From Prolixibacteraceae bacterium (GTDB taxonomy: Bacteria > Bacteroidota > Bacteroidia > Bacteroidales > Prolixibacteraceae): a DNA stretch of 64,000 nucleotides. The position numbers and the translations under genes were made by a program. The stretch spans positions 170,384-234,383 of the forward strand of contig JAQUIJ010000011.1 of NCBI GenBank assembly GCA_028683385.1, in the 5' to 3' direction. Below, piece by piece: positions 26,971-35,800 of this stretch (its first letter is position 1; every line of letters begins with the position of its first letter). The notes under the pieces were generated by a model. It made no database searches and had not been told where the DNA came from. It was given only the letters and a program-made list of their open reading frames with translations.

Positions 26971-27819
26971 TTATTGGCAGTCGGTCAGTTTAAATTCATT
27001 CAGGTGTACAAAACGATAACCCATTTCCCGTAGTTCAGGAACAATGTCGCGAAGGGCTTCGCAGGTGTTCCACTGCGGGTGGTTCATGTGCATAATCACA
27101 ATTGCTCCCGGGCTAATAGTCCTCAGGACATTGATTTTAATGGATTGTTTGGAGATGTGAGCGCCGGAATCGCCCGAAAGAACCTGAAAACTTACGGGTG
27201 TTATTCCCAGCTCGTGGGTCAACCGTGCGCAAGCCTCGTCGATGAATGCAGTGGCTGAACGCAGGAAAACCGGTCGTCGTCCGGTCAGCGCTTCAATCTT
27301 GCGGGCATTTCCCTCAATTTCGTCAAAAGCTTCCGACGCATTGGCTGTGCCGTGAATTCCATATACACTTTCGCCGCAAACTGAGCATGGCTGGTGGTTT
27401 AGTCCGTGGTTTTCTATTTCGAACAAGGAGTCGTGGGCGAGATTCATAAATTCGGTGAAATGCGAATCAATCCATCTGCCGGTTATGAAAAGTGTAGCTG
27501 GTATTTTCTCTTTTTCCAGAAAATCAATCAGTTCATTGTCGAATCCGGAGCCTTTTTCTCCGCCACAGGCATCAAAAGTCAAGGCAATAACTTTTTGATT
27601 GGTATTCAAATCTTCAGAAACTCCTTTCACAAATTCGCCCCAACGACCCGGCTTGGCTCGATTGTATTTCTGGACGACCTTATTTTTCAGGTTCGTGTAC
27701 CATGGATCGGAATACAGATTTTTCAGGAAAGTTGCATTGGTATATTGTTCCGGAATTTGTCCGTGTACCTGAATTGCAGAGCAGAAATACACCAACATAC
27801 CGAATAGAATGAGCCTCAT
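26971..27819 (-). CDS. polysaccharide deacetylase (NodB homology domain), exported
   Basis: 282 residues with a signal peptide (cleaved near VHGQ, residue 21). The NodB domain starts at about residue 76. Motif 1 is LTFDACGG (80-87), where the usual TFDD is TFDA; motif 2, the metal-binding HxxxH, is NHGLNH with His138 and His142; motif 3 is FLRSATAFID with the catalytic Arg; motif 4 is IVIMHMNHP with His. The domain fits peptidoglycan or chitin-type N- or O-deacetylation in the periplasm. The neighbouring AmpG-like permease and SpoIID-domain gene support a link to peptidoglycan turnover, but that is inference. The gene is convergent with recQ. Confidence 0.88.
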   Translation of the reverse strand: MRLILFGMLVYFCSAIQVHGQIPEQYTNATFLKNLYSDPWYTNLKNKVVQKYNRAKPGRWGEFVKGVSEDLNTNQKVIALTFDACGGEKGSGFDNELIDFLEKEKIPATLFITGRWIDSHFTEFMNLAHDSLFEIENHGLNHQPCSVCGESVYGIHGTANASEAFDEIEGNARKIEALTGRRPVFLRSATAFIDEACARLTHELGITPVSFQVLSGDSGAHISKQSIKINVLRTISPGAIVIMHMNHPQWNTCEALRDIVPELREMGYRFVHLNEFKLTDCQ

Positions 27820-27893
27820 TTTATTTTTGATTTTGCGGGCAAAGTTAATGTGGATTTATTGTTTTGCATCTTTCAGGGATTTAATTTAACGTA

Positions 27894-27929
27894 AAAGTCA
27901 GAGCTTCACTCACGTGAAACCCTGACTTT
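27894..27929 (-). terminator. hairpin between the permease and deacetylase genes
   Basis: Outer 8-bp stem (27894-27901 with 27922-27929) and inner TTCAC/GTGAA stem around a 4-nt loop. On the minus strand only a short T-tract follows, so it is a modest terminator at best. Confidence 0.45.
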
Positions 27930-27960
27930 CTTTTATTTTGAATAATAGTTTCCGAAGACT

Positions 27961-29838
27961 TTATTCTTCTTTCTTTTTAATCCCAAATTCAGGTTTAACA
28001 TTGATGAAGAATACCGGAATCATACCTGGAATCATGCACAGCATCACCCAAACAAAGAAGTTCGGATAGCCGATAATTTCCTGAAGCCAACCTGAAAACA
28101 TTCCCGGAAGCATCATTCCCAAAGCCATAAAACCTGTGGCAATAGCAAAATGTGCGGTTTTGTTTTTCCCTTCTGAAATATAGATCATGTAAAGCATGTA
28201 AGCCGTAAAGCCAAAACCGTAGCTAAACTGTTCGAGTACCACACAAAGCCCAATGATTAATTGATTTTCGGGTTGGGCAAACGACATGTAAACATACGCC
28301 AAATGTGGAACATTTATGGCCAGTACCATCCACCAAAGCCAGTAGCGGAATCCTTTTGTCGAGGCAGCGATTCCACCTAAAATTCCACCAGCGGTAAGGG
28401 CCAAAATTCCGAACGTTCCATAGAGAAGCCCAACATCGCCGGTTGTGAGGCCAAGACCTCCTAAATTGCGGGGATCGAGCATAAACGGTGAAGCCATTTT
28501 GATGAGTTGTGCTTCGCCAACGCGGTAAAGCATCAAAAAGGCAATGATTACGCCAATATCCTTTCTTTTGAAGAAGGAACCAAAAGTTTTGAAAAACTCA
28601 GAGAACAAGTTTTGTCCCTGACTGATTGCCTGTTGATCGGATTTGGGATGGGGCAGAATAAAGCGATGGTAAAACGAGAAAATGACAAACATCACCGCTA
28701 AAATGACAAAGGTAATGCTCCAGGCCAGGTGAATATTCCCGGAAGTTCCTTTAAACGAAGCCTGAGTTGACCGTGTTAATTTGGGGTCGCACTGAAAAAG
28801 CAGGTAAGCCGGTTTATCCTGATTTCCGGAATTGAAAGTCAGGCGTTCACCTTCAAGAAGACGAATGCTGTTGTCTCCATTCCTGAACTTTACATTCAGA
28901 ACCATCTCTTTATTTTCCGCCGGTTTTGTCGATAGTTTAATGGCAACAACGGTAACATTCCCAACTAAAGTATTCCCTGAAACGGATTTAACTTTTGCCT
29001 GAAAATGATCTTTAAGGAAGTTTTTCAGCGGATTTGAAATGTAGTCAGACCACCACGAATTGTTATTGTCTGTTCCAGATTTGGTTTGATTCTCAGTTTG
29101 TTTTGCTACGAACTTGTTGTCCTGATTGTATTGCACAACGACCTTTCGGATGGAATCCAACTTTGCAGATGGAATATTCTGCGTTGATATTTCGGCCTGT
29201 TGAGGGAAAACCGCAAAAAAAGTATGGCCTTCGTCAACCGACTGTGTTACTTCGGGCAATTGTATTTCTTTGGTATAAGTAGGGTTGGCCGAAACATTGA
29301 CTTCGATGGGAGGAAGTCCGGTGGAAACTTCGAAAAATCCGGCCAGAATTATCAACAATCCTTGTCCGGTAATCATGGCAATGCGGTAAAAAGTACTGCG
29401 GATGCCGACAAAATAAGCTTGCTGATGTTCGTCGAGCCCCAGCATGTAAAAACCGTCGGCAGCGATGTCGTGCGTGGCCGAACTAAAAGCCAGGAGCCAC
29501 AAAAAGATCAGACTGATTTTGAAAAAACCGGGCAACGGAATGGATAAGGCAACCGCACCTAAACTTGCGCCAATAATCAATTGCATGAAAATAATCCACC
29601 ACCGCTTGGTTTTCAGCAGGTCGACAATCGGACTCCAAAGCGGCTTGATGACCCAAGGCAAATACAACCAACTGGTGTAAAGGGCAATGTCGGTATTTGA
29701 AATTCCGAATCGCTTAAACATGATTACAGCTACGGTCATAGCTACCACATAGGGAATTCCTTCAGCAAAATAAAGGGTTGGAATCCAAGCCCATGGGTTG
29801 CGCTGCTTTGGAGAAGTTGGTTTTTCGTTTTTAGTCAT
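27961..29838 (-). CDS. MFS permease, AmpG-like, with a 200-residue extracytoplasmic insert
   Basis: 625 residues; an ordinary AmpG-type permease has about 400-490. The N-terminal half (residues 15-170: YFAEGIPYVVAMTVAVIMF, TSWLYLPWVIKPLWSPIVD, ATHDIAADGFYMLGL) and the C-terminal half (370-620) carry the usual membrane helices. Between them, residues about 170-370 are hydrophilic, with no membrane segment, and include WWSDYISNPLKNFLKDHF and a beta-rich stretch. The pattern of the first helices resembles the PAT/AmpG group that imports anhydromuropeptides. Next to a SpoIID/LytB gene this suggests peptidoglycan recycling, which is known to be clustered in Bacteroidota such as Tannerella. The insert's role is unknown. 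Confidence 0.8.
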   Translation of the reverse strand: MTKNEKPTSPKQRNPWAWIPTLYFAEGIPYVVAMTVAVIMFKRFGISNTDIALYTSWLYLPWVIKPLWSPIVDLLKTKRWWIIFMQLIIGASLGAVALSIPLPGFFKISLIFLWLLAFSSATHDIAADGFYMLGLDEHQQAYFVGIRSTFYRIAMITGQGLLIILAGFFEVSTGLPPIEVNVSANPTYTKEIQLPEVTQSVDEGHTFFAVFPQQAEISTQNIPSAKLDSIRKVVVQYNQDNKFVAKQTENQTKSGTDNNNSWWSDYISNPLKNFLKDHFQAKVKSVSGNTLVGNVTVVAIKLSTKPAENKEMVLNVKFRNGDNSIRLLEGERLTFNSGNQDKPAYLLFQCDPKLTRSTQASFKGTSGNIHLAWSITFVILAVMFVIFSFYHRFILPHPKSDQQAISQGQNLFSEFFKTFGSFFKRKDIGVIIAFLMLYRVGEAQLIKMASPFMLDPRNLGGLGLTTGDVGLLYGTFGILALTAGGILGGIAASTKGFRYWLWWMVLAINVPHLAYVYMSFAQPENQLIIGLCVVLEQFSYGFGFTAYMLYMIYISEGKNKTAHFAIATGFMALGMMLPGMFSGWLQEIIGYPNFFVWVMLCMIPGMIPVFFINVKPEFGIKKKEE

Positions 29839-29844
29839 CTTAAG

Positions 29845-29865
29845 AGTTCAAAGTTTAGTTTTTAG
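29845..29865. repeat. short heptanucleotide array (3 units)
   Basis: AGTTCAA, AGTTTAG, TTTTTAG in 7-bp register, 7 bp upstream of the permease start codon. Short and degenerate, listed because it matches the other arrays in position and period. Confidence 0.4.
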
Positions 29866-30014
29866 TCAACAATGCACTTTCCAATTAGGCATTGAGTTTT
29901 AATCGGCAAATGCAAATATAGGTTTTTAAACTCTCAAAACTTGTAACTTGTATTACAAATTTATCGCATTGAAATGCGGTCATCGTGTTCTATTTAAATT
30001 GGAAACAAAACTAC

Positions 30015-31346
30015 TTAATACTCTTTCGAAATGCTTGCTCCACGGAAATAGTGTAGCAGAATCTGATCGTATTTGTATCCTTTCGCTCCCATCATTGCTG
30101 CGCCAATCTGGCAAAGGCCAACGCCATGTCCCCAGCCGGCGCCAGTCAGAACAAATTCGCCCGGAATTCCGTCGGTGATGTTTCGCTTGTCGACAACAAA
30201 TGCAGAGCTGTACAAATGTGATTCGGACAGTGTTTTGCGGATTTCCAACTCTTTGCCTATGGTTAATGTCAGTTTCGAACCTATAATTTTCAATTTTATC
30301 AATCTTCCTGAAAGTCCGCGCTCAACCGGAATCAAATCGAGAATTGCACCAAAGTCACGACCCGATTTGCGGGCAATCAGTTCAGCCAGATCGGCTTGCT
30401 GATAGGTGAGTTTCCAGCGGTAAAAATCGGTTGTTTCCTGATCATAGTCGTTCAGAACCTGCGAAAGAACTTCTTTGTCGTGCGTGTTGCAGAAAGCCTC
30501 CGGAGCATTTCTGATCCATTTCTGAGCAGCTTCCTCATTGGTCAAATCAGCCTGATATCCTTCGGAAAGTGTTGGATTATCTATAATCGATTGCAAATAA
30601 GGATGGACTTCGGGTTCCCAAACATTTTCGAAAGTTTCGGAAATTCCACCACAGCTTTTCGAGAAACGGGCATCACATATTTTGTCGTTGTTCATCAGCA
30701 ACATTCCACGGGTTTCGGCAACAGCCTGCTCAACAATTTGTGTCGATTGGCGCGTTATTCCCTGATATCGCTGGCAATGGTCGTCGGCGCAAACATCAAA
30801 ATTGAGATGATCTTCGCGGTCGTACCAACGAATATATTCTTCCGGAGTTTCTGAAATGCTTTGGTAAATTTTTTCGGTTTCTTTTAATGAATTACTTTTT
30901 TGCGTTTGAGCCAACATCCACGAACGCGAAACGATGGCATGTGCTTTCAGTAATTCCATGTTGCTGGTCGCACTCATTTCCGATGAAATTACGCTGACCA
31001 GGTAATCTTCGAGTGGTAGAATATTGATGGCAGTAAGCTGGTCATCTTCGATCATGATTTCTAACGAGCCTTTGAATGTCTGATCTTCCTTTCGTTCCCA
31101 ATGAAACTGAATTCCAATGGTTACATCATTCAGCTCGAAAGATGCTTCGTGATAGCGGACAGGATTAAAAACGAGTGTTTTTTCATCCACTAATTCATCA
31201 TTCAGCCAGATTTTTCCATCACGGTAATTTACTTTCTGAATTCCTTCGTAGGGAACTCCGTTGGGAGCCAAAAGGTAAGTTTCGTTTAGCCTGAAAATAA
31301 TTTCAGGATGATACATGATGCCAATGCGTAAATGTGGTTCGGTCAT
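30015..31346 (-). CDS. SpoIID/LytB domain protein
   Basis: 443 residues. A beta-rich N-terminal region is followed by the SpoIID/LytB domain: PLEDYLVSVISSEMSATSNMELLKAHAIVSRSW around residues 110-140, with the conserved catalytic-type Glu in SSEM. The C-terminal signature is GAGWGHGVGLCQIGAAMM. SpoIID is a lytic transglycosylase acting on peptidoglycan lacking stem peptides. No signal peptide is visible (it starts MTEPHLRIGIMYHPEII), so this one may work in the cytoplasm on imported fragments. It lies 176 bp upstream of the AmpG-like permease on the same strand, consistent with muropeptide salvage. Confidence 0.85.
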   Translation of the reverse strand: MTEPHLRIGIMYHPEIIFRLNETYLLAPNGVPYEGIQKVNYRDGKIWLNDELVDEKTLVFNPVRYHEASFELNDVTIGIQFHWERKEDQTFKGSLEIMIEDDQLTAINILPLEDYLVSVISSEMSATSNMELLKAHAIVSRSWMLAQTQKSNSLKETEKIYQSISETPEEYIRWYDREDHLNFDVCADDHCQRYQGITRQSTQIVEQAVAETRGMLLMNNDKICDARFSKSCGGISETFENVWEPEVHPYLQSIIDNPTLSEGYQADLTNEEAAQKWIRNAPEAFCNTHDKEVLSQVLNDYDQETTDFYRWKLTYQQADLAELIARKSGRDFGAILDLIPVERGLSGRLIKLKIIGSKLTLTIGKELEIRKTLSESHLYSSAFVVDKRNITDGIPGEFVLTGAGWGHGVGLCQIGAAMMGAKGYKYDQILLHYFRGASISKEY

Positions 31347-31379
31347 ATCGGTTGTTCAAAGTTTTAAATATTAAATTCC

Positions 31380-31400
31380 AGTCATTAGTCATTAGTAATT
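31380..31400. repeat. heptanucleotide array (3 units)
   Basis: AGTCATT, AGTCATT, AGTAATT in exact register upstream of the SpoIID gene, followed by further GTCATT- and AATGAC-containing sequence up to about 31495. Confidence 0.55.
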
Positions 31401-31500
31401 AAGTCATCGATTGTCATTGATTGTTAGTTCAGTCGCGCAATTTACTTTGAATGACAAAGAATGACGAGAAACGAATGACAATAAATGACATGTATTTTGG

Positions 31501-31983
31501 TTAAAGACATAGTTCTAACACAGGATATACAGGTTCGTTAAAGCCGAACTTGCGATACAGTTTTTCTCCGTCTTTCGAAGTGTGCAGCGACACTTTGCTT
31601 ATTCCACGATTCCTTGCTTCGTTTATAAGTTGCTGAAGTATCAATGCTGAGATTCCTTTTCTTCGGGCAAAAGGTAAAGTGTACATGTTTAAAATATCGC
31701 CTTCAAGATAAGCCGATTGGTTAAAATCACCAGGTATTTTTTTGATTACCATGGCTCCGAAGCTTAAAACTTCGCCTTTGAGTTCGGCCAGATAGGCAAA
31801 GAATCGTTTTTCAACTAATGCCTGAGTGAAATATTCAGTTAGTTCATCTCTCAGTTGAGACTGGTACTCCTCGCTTTGTTCACCCTGTAATTCGGTGAGA
31901 TAAGCCATCCGGTATGTCGTTAAAAGTTCTACCTCGTTAATCCCGATTTCTCTGATTTGAATGTTGGATAAATCAATTTGCAT
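31501..31983 (-). CDS. GNAT family N-acetyltransferase
   Basis: 160 residues, one GNAT domain. Motif A, the acetyl-CoA pyrophosphate loop, is visible as FARRKGISALILQQLINEA at about 105-123, followed by SLHTSKDGEKLYRKFGFNEP, the usual motif B end where a bulky residue packs on CoA. The N-terminal part (IREIGINEVELLTTYRMAYL) matches small-molecule acetyltransferases. Substrate is not predictable. It is cytoplasmic and probably monocistronic, 154 bp upstream of the SpoIID gene with repeat sequence between. Confidence 0.88.
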   Translation of the reverse strand: MQIDLSNIQIREIGINEVELLTTYRMAYLTELQGEQSEEYQSQLRDELTEYFTQALVEKRFFAYLAELKGEVLSFGAMVIKKIPGDFNQSAYLEGDILNMYTLPFARRKGISALILQQLINEARNRGISKVSLHTSKDGEKLYRKFGFNEPVYPVLELCL

Positions 31984-32423
31984 GGTGTTAGGCTTTTAAT
32001 TGCAGTTGAAAAAGTTAACGATTGCTGTTTTTAAGGAAGACTAACATAGCAATTATTGTGGAGTAAACGACAGCGAAATCTTACAAAATCCCAGAATTGT
32101 TTTACAACAGTGAATAGATACGCAAATTTGATGAGATAAATTACCATGCGAATACTTACAATTCAATTTTGTACGTTTGATTAATGACAAGATTTTTAAC
32201 TCTTTTTTCTGAAGCTTTGATCCAATCCCCTTCAGGATTGTTTATTGTAAATTATATCGTTGATTTTGCTCATTTGTTATATTAGGTTAAATTTCTTATT
32301 TGATAGGCAAATCTAAAAACTTAATTGAGCTATTTTTAGAGAAAGTACCGATATTTGAATGTTAGAATGTATTGATTTAAGAGTTTTTCAACTCCACTGT
32401 TTTTTTAACGTTTATTTTTGAAT
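31984..32423. other. AT-rich intergenic region, no gene seen
   Basis: 440 bp between divergent GNAT and VanZ-like genes. No reading frame, RNA fold or strong promoter match stands out; it should contain both promoters. Confidence 0.5.
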
Positions 32424-32831
32424 ATGATATCTTACTTATTATCTATACGCCAATCTGTTCGAATCTTATTAGTCGTAATTTATGTTGGTTGTGTTGCTGC
32501 CTTATCGTTATTACCTATGCAAGATCTGCCTCAAGTACCCATGTTTCGGGGAGAAGATAAAGTGGTTCATTTTATCATGTATTTTGGGTTTTCAATTTTA
32601 TTCTGCTGGACCCTCAAAACTGAATTGAATTTTTCAAAGTTGTTTTTTGTGCTTTTGGTAACGGTTAGCTGGGGTATTCTGATGGAATACTTGCAGTTGG
32701 ATATGCATATTGGGCGTTCGTTTTCATGGTTTGACGAGCTTGCCAATTCCATAGGCTCTGGCTTTGGTATTTTGGTTTATACTCTGATCACACGAAATGC
32801 GACAGCTAACTTGACATCAGGATCGGTTTGA
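32424..32831 (+). CDS. VanZ-like family membrane protein
   Basis: 135 residues from the ATG at 32424 (a TTG two codons earlier is the alternative). About four membrane segments: 10-30, 48-66, 72-90 and 108-128. The conserved VanZ motif is visible: an acidic/Lys-His element, EDKVVHFIMYFG, after the first loop, and the second half contains GILMEYLQ followed by FDELANSIGSGFG. VanZ relatives are small inner-membrane proteins; one gives low-level teicoplanin resistance, but in Bacteroidota the function is undefined. It is convergent with the PKD-repeat gene; only 11 bp separate the two stop codons. Confidence 0.88.
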   Translation: MISYLLSIRQSVRILLVVIYVGCVAALSLLPMQDLPQVPMFRGEDKVVHFIMYFGFSILFCWTLKTELNFSKLFFVLLVTVSWGILMEYLQLDMHIGRSFSWFDELANSIGSGFGILVYTLITRNATANLTSGSV

Positions 32832-32842
32832 AAAGCGGAATC

Positions 32843-35800
32843 TTACCTAAGAATTACTTTGTAGGTTTTTAGTTTGGGCCAGGCAATTTGTATAAGATAG
32901 ACTCCGGGTGCATAACCGTTCAGTTTTATAATTTCTTCAGCATTTGTGATTAATGATTTGAGAATGAGTTTCCCTGAAGTATTGTAAACATATACCCATG
33001 TTTCATTTTCTGGAACTTCTTTAAATCTTAAATGGATGTCCCCTTCTGTTGGATTGGGGTAAATCAATAATTCAGGATTGTGATCTACGTGGTCAATTCC
33101 GGTTGGGAGATTTACTTCAACGTTAAATTTTGATTGTGCTTCTTTCCCGTTTGAAGATGCTTTAATGACGATTTGCGACAATCCGGTGGATTCTTTCGAA
33201 AAGCTCAATGTCAAATTAGCTCCGGCTATTTGGGCGGTAACAATTTTGTCGTTTGTATTTGAAGCAACACTAAAATTCAAAATATCTCCTTGACTGATGT
33301 TGGCAAATACAAGGTTCAGATCGATTATTATATCAGTTGAGCCTTTGTTGACTGAAATATTCTTAATGGAATCTTTCACATAAGGACCGCCATCAGCATT
33401 AGTTACAATAATAGTAAGGATTTCTTTTGTGGTTGATACTCCATCAGATAGGTTTAAATGGTATGAGTTGACACCAATGTATTGGTTTGTGAAGGTGCCA
33501 GACAATATCGCAGAAGTGTTTGTTTTTTTTGTCAGATGGAGAAATGCGGGTAGATTTTCTAAGGAAAAATTAATTGGGTCATTTTCAGCATCAGTACCTT
33601 CAATCAGAAATTCCTGAGGTGAATTTTCATTGACTGTATAAGATTTGCCTGATGTCAATACCGGAGTTTTATTGATTTGCCTGACTGTAATATATACCTG
33701 ATCGGCTGCGGAGTTTACGATTCCATCGTTGACAATGAGTGAAAAAACATAACTCTGATCGGTTAGCACTTGCGGAGCAGTAAAAGTAGGCTTTGCAACT
33801 GTTGTTGAACTCAAAATAATTCCAGGCGGAGCAGTCCATTTATAGGTGAGCGTGTTGTTATCCAGATCGGAAGATGCAGAAGCATCCAGCGTTACCACAG
33901 CGCCTTCGTTTACCGTTTGATCAGGACCTGCATTCGCTATTGGAGCCTTATTAATTTGTTTTACAGTTATAATTACCTGATCGGCAGTTGAGTTCCCGGT
34001 TCCATCATTTACAACGAGTGAGAACGTGTAGTTTTGGTCGGTCATTACTTCAGGAGCAGTAAAAGTTGGCTTGGCAATGGAATTGGAACTCAGCGTTATT
34101 CCGGTTGGAGCTGTCCATAAATAAGTGAGCGTGCTATTTTCCGGATCGGAAGATGTCGAACCATCAAGAGTCACAAATGATCCTTCATCCACAGTTTGAC
34201 TGGCTCCTGCATTGGCTGTAGGAGGTTTATTAATGTGTTTGACTGTTACAATTACCTGATCGGCAGTCGAGTTCACTGTTCCATCGTTGACAATGAGTGA
34301 GAACGTATAACTCTGATTGGTCATCACTCCAGGAGCAGTAAAGGTTGGTTTTGCTGTAGTCGTGGAATTTAGGGTTATTCCTGATGGAGCAGTCCACGAA
34401 TAGTTGAGTGTATTGTTATCCGGGTCTGAAGAGGCCGAGCCATCGAGAGTAACCACCACGCCTTCGTTAACGGTTTGATCGGCTCCGGCATTCGCAATTG
34501 GAGCTTTATTGACTTGCCTTACCGTTATGATTACCTGATCTGCTATTGAATTTACAGTTCCATCGTTTACGGTAAGCGAAAAGGTGTAATTCTGATTAGC
34601 CAACACTTCGGGCGCAGTAAAGGTTGGTTTTGCCGCAGATGTTGAACTCAGTGTTATTCCGGGAGGAGCAACCCATGAATAGACTAAAGCATCGCCATCA
34701 GGATCGGTTGATGCCGAACCATCGAGGGTTACTAAAACTCCTTCATCAATTGATTGATCAGTACCTGCTTTAGCTTGGGGAGCCTGATTTGTCTGTTTTA
34801 TTGTTATTATAACTTGATCTGAAGCTGAATTAAGTTTGCCATCGTTAACCGTAAGTGTAAAGGTGTAATTTGCTGGTGAGATTGTCGCCGGAGTTGTGAA
34901 TGTAGGTTTTACTACAACATTTGAACTTAAGGTTATTCCAGCAGGTGCGGTCCATAAGTAAGTTAGCGCATCTCCATCAGGATCGCTGGAAGCCGAACCA
35001 TCTAAAGTATATAAAGTGTTCTTCTCAACAGATTGATCAGTTCCTGCATTAGCAACCGGAGATTTGTTAACTTGCCTGACAGTTACTATTACCTGATCGG
35101 CAGTCGAGTTCACTGTTCCGTCGTTGACAATGACAGAGAACGTATAACTCTGATTGGTTATCACTTCGGGAGCCGTAAAAGTTGGTTTTGCCGCAGTCGT
35201 GGAATTTAGAGTTATTCCTGATGGTGCAGTCCACGAATAGGTGAGTGTATTGTTATCCGGGTCGGAAGATGCCGAGCCATCGAGAGTAACCACCGCACCT
35301 TCGTTAACGGTTTGATCGGCTCCGGCATTAGCCACAGGCGCCTTATTCACTTGTTTGACAGTTATAATTACTTGATCGGCAGTCGAGTTCACTGTTCCAT
35401 CGTTGACAACGAGAGAAAACGTATAATTCTGGTTGGTCATCACTTCAGGAGCAGTAAAAGTTGGTTTTGCCGCAGTCGTGGAATTTAGAGTTATTCCTGA
35501 TGGTGCAGTCCACGAATAGGTGAGTGTATTGTTATCCGGGTCGGAAGAAGCCGAACCATCGAGAGTAACCACCACACCTTCGTTAACGGTTTGATCTGCT
35601 CCCGCATTAGCTACAGGCGCCTTATTAACTTGTTTGACAGTTACTGTTACCTGATCTGCAGTCGAGTTCACAGTTCCATCGTTGACGATGAGCGAGAACG
35701 TATAACTCTGATTGGTTATCACTTCGGGAGCCGTAAAAGTTGGTTTTGCCGCAGTCGTGGAATTTAGGGTTATACCTGATGGAGCAGTCCACGAATAGGT

